In this document: piece after piece, positions 1 through 10,000 of the stretch | How positions within the stretch are numbered: position 1 is the first letter of the stretch | Layout of the letters: every line of letters begins with the position of its first letter | Source of the DNA: an uncultured Fastidiosipila sp. | Lineage (GTDB): Bacteria > Bacillota > Clostridia > Saccharofermentanales > Fastidiosipilaceae | Direction of reading: 5' to 3' | Assembly (NCBI GenBank): GCA_947253875.1 | Contig: CAMYAM010000012.1 | Span: 1 to 41,740 of the forward strand | DNA length: 41,740 nt | Notes under the pieces: generated by a model | The model's database searches: none | Told to the model about the DNA's origin: nothing | What the model saw: the letters and a program-made list of their open reading frames with translations, nothing else | Translations under genes and position numbers: made by a program

Positions 1-120
1 TTCCTGGTTTCTCAGGATTTTCTGTTCCTGGTTTCTCAGGATTTTCTGTTCCTGGTTTCTCAGGATTTTCTGTTCCTGGATTGTCAGGATTTTCAGTTCC
101 TGGCTTCTCAGGTTCCTCTG
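1..120. repeat. 24-bp tandem repeat coding a Pro-rich wall-spanning tract
   Basis: Five units of 24 bp are visible (1-24, 25-48, 49-72, 73-96, 97-120). The first three are identical at the DNA level and the last two are diverged. Read on the minus strand they encode repeats of GTENPEKP. The array is open at position 1, so the true copy number is unknown. Identical units next to diverged ones fit slippage or recombination in the array. Confidence 0.9.
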
Positions 121-3100
121 GTAGTGGTGGAATATCACATACATTCTTAGTACCGATTTCTATAATCATGTCTTGTTTTTCTGCGATTATATCAATATCC
201 CTGGAAACTTCTTTACTGTTTTCAATTTTAACAGTTGTTTCAGTTTTTCCTACTATACCCTTTTGTACAATATTGTGTTTACCAGCTTCTAAGTTAGGAT
301 TTTCCCTGATGATTACATCGTATGCTTGTTCACTTTCATACTTGAATTGACCTTCAGTTTTTGTACCGTATTCTACGATTTTGTTCTTAGGTTCAACTTT
401 TTCTTCTGTTACTTCAAGCTTGCCTGTTTTTTTATTGAATGTGGTTGTATATTTTACAGAACCCTTAGAACCTTTTTCAACGATTTTTTCTTCACCTGCT
501 TTAAGTTCTGGGTTGTGTATGTATTCTGTATCGTTTCCTAATTCAATTTCCTTAACTACTGGTTTTACACCAACTCTAACTACTCTATCTTCTTTTTCGA
601 TAATAGTTTTTGTAGTCTCTGTTGCCTCACCAACTGGTTTACTATCTTTAATTTTTTGTGTGATAGTTACTTCTTCCTTACCTGCTTTACCTTCACTTTC
701 AATTTGTTGTGTACCAGCTTCAAGATTATCGTCATAGATTACCTTGGTTTCATAAGGAATTTCTCTTTCGATTGTCTTAGTTACTTCACCTTCTGTTGAT
801 TTTCTACCAATCTTGATTAATCTTTCTTGAGGGTTTTTAGTTGTCTTAAATTCACCTTCTTGAGTTTCTACAACCTTACCGTCCTTGATTACAAGAGTAT
901 TTGTTCTTTCTTGTAATCCTGGAGCTCCTGGAGTTACAACTTCTTCTTTGCCTGGTTCTATTGAATCATCGTACTCATATCTAGTTTCAAAAGGTATTTC
1001 TTTCTTTTCAACTATTTTGTGAGTACCATCATTAGTTCCCTTACCCACTTGGATAATAGCGTCTTCTGCAGGATCTGTAGTTACAGTTGGTTCGCCTTCA
1101 ATTTGTGAGTTTTTGATAGTCCAAGTTGTTGTTTTTGTGCCAACCTTACCTGGTTTCACAATTTTGTATTCACCTTTTTTAAGAGTTTCAACTTCTACTA
1201 CCTTATATCCAAATGGTAAATCTTCCTTGTGTTCTATCTTGCCTTCAGTATTTCTACCTACTTTTATAATTCTCTTTTTAGGAGCCTTAGTTTCAGTGTA
1301 TTCGCCTTCTTCAGTTTTTGTTACCTTACCATCTTCGATTGTTAGAGTTGTAGTTCTTGTCTTTTCACCTGGTACACCTTTTTGAATTTCTTCTATTTCA
1401 CCTGGTTTTAGTTTGTCGTCAAACTGGATTTCCGTTTCAAATGGTACTTCTGCTGTTTCTTTAATCTCATGAGTACCATCAAGAACTCCTTCACCAACTT
1501 GGATTAGAGCATCTTGTTTCTCTTCTATAGTTTCTTCTTTAATGGACCCTTCAACCACCTTAGAATCTTTGATAGTAAAGCTAATCTTTTTCTTGCCTAA
1601 CTTACCTTCCGTAACGGTAACAATCTCACCTTTTTTAAGATTTGGATTTTTTTCAACTTTTGTTTCAAAAGGTATCTCAACTACAAGCTCATGCTTACCT
1701 TCTGTACCTGAGGCCACAAATTGAGCTTCAACTACTCTTGTACCAACTTCTTCTCCATCAGCTTCATAATAGTGAGCAGTTACAGGTACATTTAATAAAG
1801 CGCCATCGATTGACTTACCATCTTCAGCATTTGGAACTGTTGCTGTGATTTGACCTGTATTTTCATCAATTGTTACATTCCAAGTATTGCCCTTATCATC
1901 TACAAATGTATCAGAAGGCAAGGTATATTTGCCTGGTCTTCTATTGTATTGGTCTGATTCATTTAAAATAACATTTGATGTTAATTGATCCCCTGCCTTA
2001 CCTGCTTTAGCATTGTAACGAGCAGTCATGTTGAATCTTTCTTTTATAACAAATTCTGCAGTAGCATTTTCTGTTATCTCTTTTTCTGGTTCATCTGGAT
2101 CTTTATAGTGGGCTACAACTGGTACTTGCAATTTTTCTCCACCTGTAAAGTCAGATGGATTGATTGGTTTAGCTGTAACTTCACCTGTTGTTTCATCTAT
2201 AGAAACTGTCCATTCATTTCCGTGGTCATCCTTAAACTCTGTTCCTTCTGGAATAGAATATGAAACCGGACTAAGTTTCTTTTCATCTTCAGGAACTATA
2301 GGTGTTGATTTTTGTTCCATTGAAGGAAATTCAACTTGTACGAGATATTCTGGCTTATTGTTGCTTGCCTCTTGTACAACAAAGTGGAAATAGTGAAGAT
2401 CCTTTGAGCCATTTGTATACGTATATTCAATAGGCAAAGCTATAAAATCTCCTGCTTTAGCTGATGCTGGTGGAGTAATTGTAAATTTAGATATATCATT
2501 AGGATCTACGTCTAGTTTCCATTGGTCCTTTTCTGCCTTACCTTTATTTTCTTTATTGATAAAGTCCATGATAATCTTACCAGATGCTTCAGCTCTAGCA
2601 TCTGCACCATTCATTTCTTCAGGTGACTTATCGGTATCACTTGGATTTGCTGGTTCATACATTTCTACTTTAAATGGTACGCCTGGTTTTACATTTAAAT
2701 AAGTCCTATCAGATGTGTCTTCACCTTTTGGATCTTTAAAAGACTGGTCATAATATCTAGTATCGTCTAAGTTTAATTTAAATGCTCCGATTAAGTTATA
2801 GTGATCATAACGGTCAATGCCTTGATTATCAACTTTTACTGTATTTCCTTCGTGATTTATGTCACGACTTCCAGCACCTGTTTCAACGTATGTACCAGCG
2901 TAACCAAATTCATCTGGAGTTTCAGCTATCTTTGTAAATTCATCAGCTGTCCTTGGTCTTGCGAAGAATTTTACATCTAACTGTTGAAGACCTTTATACT
3001 CTTTAGTATTAAAGATTGAATCTTCATTGATAACAGTTTTATTATTTTCATCCTTCTTTAGAGCACCTTCTGGCATTTGGATATGAATAGTTCCATTTTT

Positions 3101-3949
3101 AATAAAAGCCTTGGCTCCTGGTACTACATCACCAGAAATAGGATGATAAACTTGACCTACTATTCTTTCTTTTGCATTTTCATCAATATTGTCTACCTTG
3201 ATACCAGTGTCAATTTCTTGTCCTTGAACAAAAACTTTTTCTTTATAGTCCCCATTTAACTTCATAAGCTCAAGCTTATCATTTTCATTTGGCCATGGAT
3301 TTACCTTGTAACCTAAGAAGAAGTTCACCCCAAAAAACTTAGTTTCCGGGTTATCTTGAGTGTAATTATCCTTCATACCAAAGGAGGTCGAAGGATTGTC
3401 CTTGCTGTTGATATGCTTTAGGGTTTCTTCACTGGCTAAGTAGTTATAGTTTCTTTGTGTTTTAGATGCAGTCATCTTCCCGCTATCAGTCGGCTTGAAA
3501 TTCACCTTAGGGAACTCAGTAGATTCAGAAATTAATTTGTCACCCACATCCATCATAGGTTTTTCGCCTGCTTGAGCTGGTACACGACCAGAGTCTGTAA
3601 CAGTAAGACTCGTATAAGTCCTTTGACCCTTTTCCTTGTTTATGGTAATTTGGTAACCCCACTCAGTCTTACTTGGTGATTCGGACGATGGGTTCTTAAG
3701 TACGAATTTAAAACCATCTTTTTCCTGCTTTTCATCAGTCTTATAGAATTCTTGATTTGTATCACCTGGTTGCAAATCAGTTTGTCTATAACGCTCTGAG
3801 TCGCTATAGTCTTCTATCTTCGCTTCATCTTTTGCATAATTCATCTCATCTGCAGCTTTTAACAGATTTATTGGTAAAAAACTTACAAATAAAGCAAATG
3901 CTAAAATCAAACTTAAGACTTTTCTTTTTGTAATGCTATTTTTAATCAT
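1..3949 (-). CDS. Large secreted G5-repeat surface protein (C-terminus beyond window)
   Basis: An open frame of about 1,316 codons runs from an ATG at 3949 off the left edge. AAGGAG sits at 3955-3960, five bases before the ATG. Residues 1-35 form a signal peptide (basic KRK, hydrophobic core, likely cut near LLKAA). Residues about 35-530 are an unrecognised secreted region. About 530-745 hold two Rib/YPDG-like modules, each with a 'D(D/K)xGNxWxVxIDExTGxVxA' core. About 750-1262 hold seven G5-like repeats (IPFET..., LxxGE..., KxG..., IIxVG...). A proline-rich wall-spanning tract of eight-residue repeats (NPEKPGTE) follows and continues past the edge. G5 domains are known in wall-anchored adhesins and glycan-binding or peptidase proteins. 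A sortase signal would be expected beyond the edge but is not seen. Adhesion or glycan binding is inferred; no catalytic domain is recognised. Confidence 0.85.
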   Translation of the reverse strand, partial: MIKNSITKRKVLSLILAFALFVSFLPINLLKAADEMNYAKDEAKIEDYSDSERYRQTDLQPGDTNQEFYKTDEKQEKDGFKFVLKNPSSESPSKTEWGYQITINKEKGQRTYTSLTVTDSGRVPAQAGEKPMMDVGDKLISESTEFPKVNFKPTDSGKMTASKTQRNYNYLASEETLKHINSKDNPSTSFGMKDNYTQDNPETKFFGVNFFLGYKVNPWPNENDKLELMKLNGDYKEKVFVQGQEIDTGIKVDNIDENAKERIVGQVYHPISGDVVPGAKAFIKNGTIHIQMPEGALKKDENNKTVINEDSIFNTKEYKGLQQLDVKFFARPRTADEFTKIAETPDEFGYAGTYVETGAGSRDINHEGNTVKVDNQGIDRYDHYNLIGAFKLNLDDTRYYDQSFKDPKGEDTSDRTYLNVKPGVPFKVEMYEPANPSDTDKSPEEMNGADARAEASGKIIMDFINKENKGKAEKDQWKLDVDPNDISKFTITPPASAKAGDFIALPIEYTYTNGSKDLHYFHFVVQEASNNKPEYLVQVEFPSMEQKSTPIVPEDEKKLSPVSYSIPEGTEFKDDHGNEWTVSIDETTGEVTAKPINPSDFTGGEKLQVPVVAHYKDPDEPEKEITENATAEFVIKERFNMTARYNAKAGKAGDQLTSNVILNESDQYNRRPGKYTLPSDTFVDDKGNTWNVTIDENTGQITATVPNAEDGKSIDGALLNVPVTAHYYEADGEEVGTRVVEAQFVASGTEGKHELVVEIPFETKVEKNPNLKKGEIVTVTEGKLGKKKISFTIKDSKVVEGSIKEETIEEKQDALIQVGEGVLDGTHEIKETAEVPFETEIQFDDKLKPGEIEEIQKGVPGEKTRTTTLTIEDGKVTKTEEGEYTETKAPKKRIIKVGRNTEGKIEHKEDLPFGYKVVEVETLKKGEYKIVKPGKVGTKTTTWTIKNSQIEGEPTVTTDPAEDAIIQVGKGTNDGTHKIVEKKEIPFETRYEYDDSIEPGKEEVVTPGAPGLQERTNTLVIKDGKVVETQEGEFKTTKNPQERLIKIGRKSTEGEVTKTIEREIPYETKVIYDDNLEAGTQQIESEGKAGKEEVTITQKIKDSKPVGEATETTKTIIEKEDRVVRVGVKPVVKEIELGNDTEYIHNPELKAGEEKIVEKGSKGSVKYTTTFNKKTGKLEVTEEKVEPKNKIVEYGTKTEGQFKYESEQAYDVIIRENPNLEAGKHNIVQKGIVGKTETTVKIENSKEVSRDIDIIAEKQDMIIEIGTKNVCDIPPLPEEPEKPGTENPDNPGTENPEKPGTENPEKPGTENPEKPG

Positions 3950-4070
3950 TTTATCTCCTTACTAAGTGTTTCCCTTAATGCCTTGTTAGCACTAAAAACA
4001 CCTCACTAACTCAAACGATTTAAAATTTTAACGCAAATCCTTAAGAAAATCTGTTAAAAACGTTACAAAA

Positions 4071-4101
4071 ATAAAAAAAAGAGCTTGTGCAAGACAAGCT
4101 C
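4071..4101 (-). terminator. Rho-independent terminator of gap
   Basis: On the minus strand GAGCTTGT (4101-4094) pairs with ACAAGCTC (4088-4081) across a five-base loop and is followed by an eight-T run (4080-4073). It lies 32 bases after the gap stop codon and separates gap from the surface-protein gene. Confidence 0.85.
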
Positions 4102-4132
4102 CTTATTATTCACCAAATTTTACCAACTAAAA

Positions 4133-5206
4133 TTAAGCTTTTTGATCTTCTTCATACATGTGTTGTAGTGTCTTGATCATTGAGTTTGAGAATCCCCACT
4201 CATTGTCATACCAGCTTACAATCTTGAAGAAGTTTGTTGAACCTTCTAGGTTGTTTTGTAATGTAGCATTTGAGTCATAGATTGATGTATGAGTATTGTG
4301 TACGATATCACTTGATACGATATCATCTGTACAGTATGCTAATACGTCTTTCAAGTATGTTTCTGAAGCTTTCTTCATTGCTGCATCGATTTCTTGGATT
4401 GATGTAGCTTTCTTAGTACGTACAGTCAAGTCTACTACTGAACCTGTAGGTACTGGAACACGGAATGACATACCTGTCATTAAACCGTTAACTTCTGGAA
4501 GAACTTGACCAACTGCTTTAGCTGCACCTGTTGTTGAAGGAATAATATTAGCCGCTGCTGCACGTCCACCTCTCCAGTCTTTTTGAGAAACACCGTCAAC
4601 AGTTTTTTGTGTTGCTGTGTAAGCGTGAACTGTAGTCATCAAACCTTCTTCGATACCGAAACCTTCTTGTAGTAAAACGTGGACTAGTGGTGCCAAGCAG
4701 TTTGTTGTACATGAAGCGTTTGAAACAACATCATGTTCTGCTGATACGTATTCTGAGCTATTAACACCGTTAACGATTGTCTTAACGCCACCTTTACCAG
4801 GAGCACTCAATAGAACTTTCTTAGCACCTGCCTCTAAGTGACCAGCTGCTTTATCTTTTTGTGTGAAAGCACCTGTAGCTTCGATAACGTATTCTACACC
4901 TAATTCACCCCATGGTAATTCTGCTGGAGTTCTTTGTGCAGGAACACATAGAATCTTATCACCATCAATTACTAAAACATCATTTTTTTCTTTGTCTGGT
5001 GAGCTCTTCTCTGTTGAAATTTCGCCTTGGAAAGCACCTTGAGTTGTATCATATTTCATTTGATATGCAAAGTAGTCTGCATCTGTTGAGAAGTCAGCTA
5101 CTGCTACCAAGTCGATTTCTTTTCCTAAAAGTCCTCTGTCGTGCATTGCGCGTACTACTAGACGTCCAATACGACCAAAACCATTAATACCAAGTTTAAT
5201 TGCCAT
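4133..5206 (-). CDS. gap: Glyceraldehyde-3-phosphate dehydrogenase, type I
   Basis: This cytosolic glycolytic enzyme oxidises glyceraldehyde 3-phosphate to 1,3-bisphosphoglycerate with NAD+. At 357 residues it is slightly longer than the usual 330-340. The Rossmann motif NGFGRIG is at residues 8-14, the catalytic-cysteine motif SNASCTTNC has Cys166, and the partner histidine is His194 in TTVHAYT. The GGRAAAANIIPSTTGAAKAV and 'WYDNEWGFSNSM' segments are canonical. AGGAGG stands seven bases before the ATG. It is a single-gene unit with its own promoter (5269-5297) and terminator (4071-4101). The cofactor-loop motif VADF is compatible with NAD use, but cofactor specificity is inferred. Confidence 0.97.
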   Translation of the reverse strand: MAIKLGINGFGRIGRLVVRAMHDRGLLGKEIDLVAVADFSTDADYFAYQMKYDTTQGAFQGEISTEKSSPDKEKNDVLVIDGDKILCVPAQRTPAELPWGELGVEYVIEATGAFTQKDKAAGHLEAGAKKVLLSAPGKGGVKTIVNGVNSSEYVSAEHDVVSNASCTTNCLAPLVHVLLQEGFGIEEGLMTTVHAYTATQKTVDGVSQKDWRGGRAAAANIIPSTTGAAKAVGQVLPEVNGLMTGMSFRVPVPTGSVVDLTVRTKKATSIQEIDAAMKKASETYLKDVLAYCTDDIVSSDIVHNTHTSIYDSNATLQNNLEGSTNFFKIVSWYDNEWGFSNSMIKTLQHMYEEDQKA

Positions 5207-5268
5207 TATTTTCCTCCTACTTGACTTCTGAAAAGTCTGTTTTTACATTTGTATTTCAATACCCGTCT

Positions 5269-5297
5269 ATTCTATACGTTTTTTTGATTATCATCAA
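5269..5297 (-). promoter_or_regulatory. Sigma-A-type promoter of gap
   Basis: On the minus strand a -35 TTGATG (5297-5292) and a -10 TAGAAT (5274-5269) are separated by exactly 17 bases. The predicted start of transcription is near 5262. The palindrome GTATTTCAATAC (5251-5262) begins about at that point and could be an operator. The leader to the ATG is about 55 bases. Confidence 0.65.
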
Positions 5298-5374
5298 CTA
5301 TTTAATTTAAATCGCCTTTAAAATTCGCAGATTCTTAACAGTTTCTTATAATTTTATAGGTTAGAATATCATAT

Positions 5375-6892
5375 TCACTCAAAGTCTGAACCATCAAACT
5401 CATCCTTTTCTTTCAGATCTTCATCTTCTGAGTTCATAATCAGTTCAAGCAACTGCCTCTTACTCATGAAAGGATGTTTCCAAGCTTCACGTTTTAATTT
5501 CTTAGATACATCCATCTCTGAAATCTCTGGAGCTTGATTTCTTGTTAGTTCGTAATATTGCGAATCAAAATCAACTGTTTCTAAATTATCATTTCCTATT
5601 TCATTGCTATTTGCACCGACTCTATTAACTCTTAAATTAACTTTTGGTCTAACAGGTTCAACAATGCGTGCAGCTGTTTTTCTCGTTGAAACTTCCCCAT
5701 CTTCAATTTCTAGTGCTTTCTCAAAGCTCATAATCTTGTGTGGATCGACTTTTTTCGCCATAATTCTACGATTACTCCATGCTTGAATTAAGACATAAAT
5801 AATTGTAGTTGTTGGTACAGCCAAAATTGTACCTACCAAACCAAAGAGCTGAGTACCACAGGTAACTGCAACCAGTACCCAGAATGAAGGCAAGCCAATT
5901 TGTGATCCCATAACTCTTGGGTAAATAACATTTCCCTCTATCTGTTGAATTACTAGAATCATTAGCCCAAATAGCAAAGCATCAATAAATGATGTTTCCA
6001 CCCAGATCAAGACTCCTCCAATTGCGGCAGAAATAAAAGCACCAACAATAGGAATAAATGCACCTAGCATTTGCAAAACGGAAATCGTAATAGGAAATGG
6101 GAAGCGGAAAATTATCAAACCAAAGAAAGTTAAAGTACCAAAGATCAATGCCTCGATACCTTGTCCTGCAAAGAATTTAGAAAAAATCAAACTACAAAGT
6201 GAAGTAAATTGCAAAAGCTTATCCATGTAAACTTCCGGCAACAATGAATATCCTACTGATTTAAATTCTCTAAAGAGAGCTTCTTTTCTAGCTAAGAAAT
6301 ATATAGAGAAAATCACAGCAATAAAGAAATTAATCAAACCTGTAACTGTACCACTAATTAATCCTAGCACGGTTGTAGCTAACTGAGAACTTGCACTATA
6401 CAACCAGTTTATAAATTGGTTTAGCAAGTTATTAATGTTGAAAGATGAAGCCTGAAGATACGAGGCTATTTGTGGGTTTTCGTTACTAAACTTGATGAAC
6501 CAGTTATTTATGCCTTGTACCGCACCCGGTAAACTCTGAAAAAACGAGACAACTGTCTTAACTATATCTGGGACGACTAAAAAGATTATCAGAGCAATTA
6601 TCGTACCAGTAATTATTAAAGTTAAAAGTATACTAATTGGTCTAGCTAGGCGTTTGCGGTACTTCTCCTTACCAGACTTCCATGGTTTACCAAACAAACT
6701 TCTCTCAATAGCTCGCATAGGTAAATTCAAGATAAAAGCTATTAACCCACCAACCAGAACTGGCAAAGTAACGTCAACTAGATATCTAAATATCTTTGGG
6801 GCGCCATCAATATGTCCTATCCCCCAAGCAAGCAAAAGTGATATTGCTACTATACCAACAATTCTTTTACTTGTAGTTTTGTCAATCGTCAT
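5375..6892 (-). CDS. AI-2E family transporter (PF01594-like membrane protein)
   Basis: A polytopic membrane protein of about 505 residues. An N-terminal pair of hydrophobic segments is followed by a long amphipathic stretch, then a cluster of C-terminal membrane helices containing the Gly/Pro-rich 'ISVLQMLGAFIPIVGAFISA' type segment typical of AI-2E/YtvI/PerM proteins. Family members are variously linked to autoinducer export, sporulation or ion transport, so the substrate cannot be assigned. The last roughly 110 residues are hydrophilic and charged, an extension beyond the usual 350-400 residue core, and probably cytoplasmic. The start is uncertain: an in-frame GTG lies at 6907, and I prefer the ATG at 6892. 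Neither has a strong ribosome site. It stands alone between gap and mfd. Confidence 0.85.
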   Translation of the reverse strand: MTIDKTTSKRIVGIVAISLLLAWGIGHIDGAPKIFRYLVDVTLPVLVGGLIAFILNLPMRAIERSLFGKPWKSGKEKYRKRLARPISILLTLIITGTIIALIIFLVVPDIVKTVVSFFQSLPGAVQGINNWFIKFSNENPQIASYLQASSFNINNLLNQFINWLYSASSQLATTVLGLISGTVTGLINFFIAVIFSIYFLARKEALFREFKSVGYSLLPEVYMDKLLQFTSLCSLIFSKFFAGQGIEALIFGTLTFFGLIIFRFPFPITISVLQMLGAFIPIVGAFISAAIGGVLIWVETSFIDALLFGLMILVIQQIEGNVIYPRVMGSQIGLPSFWVLVAVTCGTQLFGLVGTILAVPTTTIIYVLIQAWSNRRIMAKKVDPHKIMSFEKALEIEDGEVSTRKTAARIVEPVRPKVNLRVNRVGANSNEIGNDNLETVDFDSQYYELTRNQAPEISEMDVSKKLKREAWKHPFMSKRQLLELIMNSEDEDLKEKDEFDGSDFE

Positions 6893-7053
6893 TTCCAGTC
6901 GAGTCACTTTCTTGTTTCAAATTTCTATACTTTTTATACATTAGATAATATCAAATATCAAAGTTAACTGCATGAAATTTCTAGTTTCTTTATTTTCTTA
7001 TACTGTTATTTTCAACTGCTAAATTTATTAATATCAACTACAACTAGTTACAT

Positions 7054-10000
7054 CTATTTCGCAGAATTATCTTGCTGCTCTCTAATTGCCATTTCTAAGT
7101 CTTTAAATAACTCCCTCAAATTAGCACTGACTAACTTCTTGTTCTTCGCAGCTCCACCCCAACGAATATTACCAGCACCACTAGCAATAAACTTAATCTT
7201 GTGTTTATATTTTTCTAAATTTAATAACACTCCCAAAACTTCCATATTTGGGCGAAGCTCTGGACTAAACTCAAGTACTATATCTTTTCTATCTATGTAT
7301 ACTCTGCTCAAATGTAGTTTGCGTGCTTGACTCTCGACATAGGAAATATCAGCTAGGGCATATGTCTCTTCAGGTAGCTCACCGTACCTATCCATCAACT
7401 CATCCAAAATATCGTAGTATTCGTCTATATCTTCAATATCCAATAGGCGTTTATACATGTCCATTCTTTGTCCCTCTGAAGGAATTAAAGAACTTGGTAG
7501 ATACGCATCTAGTTTAATATCAATACGAGTTACGAAATCTTTGTCCAAAGACATGTTTTCTGACAAAACTCCTGGATGCTCAACAGAGCTACTGCTTGCA
7601 GTCTCAACGTCTGTAACACCACTTCCTACATCAACTGAATCAGCAGCTGCTTTCTCCTCTTCTAGAGCCTCTTCTCTAGCCAACTGAACTTCTTCTTCTA
7701 GCATCTGTACATAGAGTTCATAACCAATCGCTTCCATATGGCCATGCTGCTCACCACCTAGTAGGTTACCAGCACCACGAACCTCAAGGTCCCTCATAGC
7801 AATTTTCATACCAGAACCCAGTTCCGTGAAATCTCTAATAGTTGCCAAACGTTTCTGGGCATCTTCAGTCAAAGTCTTATTACCATCATATGTTATAAAA
7901 GCATAAGCTTGTTTATTAGATCTACCTACACGACCTTTAATCTGATAAAGCTGAGCCAAGCCCAACCTATCCGCATCACGAGCGATAAGAGTATTAACAT
8001 TTGGCATATCAATTCCAGACTTGATAATAGTGGTACAAACTAACACATCGGCCTCACCTTTAATGAAGCTGTGAATAACCCCCTCAAGTTGAGCTTCAGG
8101 CATTTGACCGTGTCCTATAGCTACTCTTAGACCTGGTATTTTTTCTTCTAAATGTTTCGCGATTTCTGGGATTTTTTTAACATTATTAATTAGATAGAAC
8201 ACCTGGCCTCCACGACCAACCTCTCTAATTATAGCTTCGTTAATAATCGCCTCATCATATTCCAGGACAAAAGTCTGAATCTCCCTTCTCTCCTGTGGTG
8301 GTTCTTCCAATAAAGATATATCTCTAATTCCAGACAAAGACATGTGCAAAGTTCTCGGTATCGGAGTAGCACTTAGAGAGAGTACGTCAACGTTGGGATA
8401 TTTTTCTTTTAACTTCTCCTTGTGATCAACGCCAAACCTCTGCTCCTCATCAACCACCAGTACGCCCAAACGCTTAAATTCCACGTCATCGGACAACAAT
8501 CTATGTGTTCCAATAACCACATCAACCATGCCATTTTTCAGGCCTTTAACAATCTCTTGTTGCTCTTTTTTGCTAGTAAACCTACTCAAGACTGCTACTT
8601 CAATAGGATAACCTTTGGCACGTTCTTTGAAATTCTCGTAATGTTGTTGAGTTAAAACTGTTGTCGGTGAAAGCATTGCAGCCTGCATACCATTTGAAAC
8701 AGCTTTAAACATCGCTCTAAAAGCAACTTCAGTTTTGCCAAAACCAACATCACCGATTAATAGTCTATCCATGACTTTGTCAGATTGCATATCCTCTCTA
8801 ACATCTTCCATAGCTTCTAACTGGTCATCAGTTTCTTCAAAAGGGAATCCCTCAGCAAACTCATTATCCCAAACTGTGTCTACACTAAATTTATATCCCT
8901 TAATGCGATTACGCTCCGCATAAAGTTTGACAATATTTGTAGCTAACTTCTTAATGGAATCTCTAGCACGAGTTTTAAGTTTAGACCATTCTCCTCCGCC
9001 CAAGCTGGAAAGTCTAGGCTTTTTGTTGTCCATACCCACGTACTTGCTCAGCTGCTCTATAGCTTCCATTGGTAGGAATAAGCTATCACCTTTGGCATAG
9101 GAAACTTTAATATAATCTTTGCTTCCTGAAGCAGTTGTCAGTGTTTCAATACCCTCATATAGTCCTATACCATGATCCTCATGCACAACATACGAACCAA
9201 TCTCAAGATCTGAGAAGAATTTAATCGTCTGCTCATTCTTTTTCCTGCGCTTATTGCGTTTATAACGTTTGCCAAAAACATTCTCTGTTCCAAAAATTGC
9301 TAGCCTGGCATCAGGCCAAACAAAACCTTCGTTAAGAGCTCTTGGTATAAGTCTCTTGACCGTCGCTGGAGCATTAAGTAATAACTTTTCGTTCAAGGCA
9401 TCTCTTTTGCTAGGGTCAGCTACATATATATATGTATATTGTTCATCTGCCTGACGCTCTTTTAGCATCTCATAAAACTCATCTTCTCTAGCTCTATAAT
9501 TCTCAGCAGCCAAACTTCTGAATGCGAATTTCTTTGCAGTTGGAAAACCGTTACCTGAGCCATCTAACAGAGAAAAACTCAAGACTTGGAAATTCTGATC
9601 CAAGCTCTTCATGATGCCAACTTTTCCTATGATATTTTCCGCCACTAGATTAGTGGTTTTGCCTTGGACAAGTAACTGCTTAATTTGTTGTTCTTTACCA
9701 GCTTGCCACGCATCTAAGGACTCTTGTAATTTTTTCAGCTCAAAAACCACTGCCCTACCGCATAACTCTTGGAAGTAATCGAGAATACTTGTTTTTTCAG
9801 GATAAATGTATTCCATCCAACGGTCTAAAATCTCTACGCTTAAATTATTCTCTAAGCGCTCAATGTCATAGTTACAAAGTGCTTTAAAAGCCTCAACTTC
9901 ATCACGATTAGCAGCTTTTTTGTACATGTTTTTGCTCTGCTCATCTCTGAAGTCTTTAATCTTATCAACTAAAGCCGCTCGTTCTTCACTACTAATATTA

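Noticed and set aside
1..120. CRISPR array
   Set aside because: The 24-bp units are contiguous without spacers and are in frame as protein repeats.
81..2393. Several plus-strand frames of 60-118 residues at the left edge
   Set aside because: They are shadows of the repetitive G5 surface-protein gene on the minus strand.
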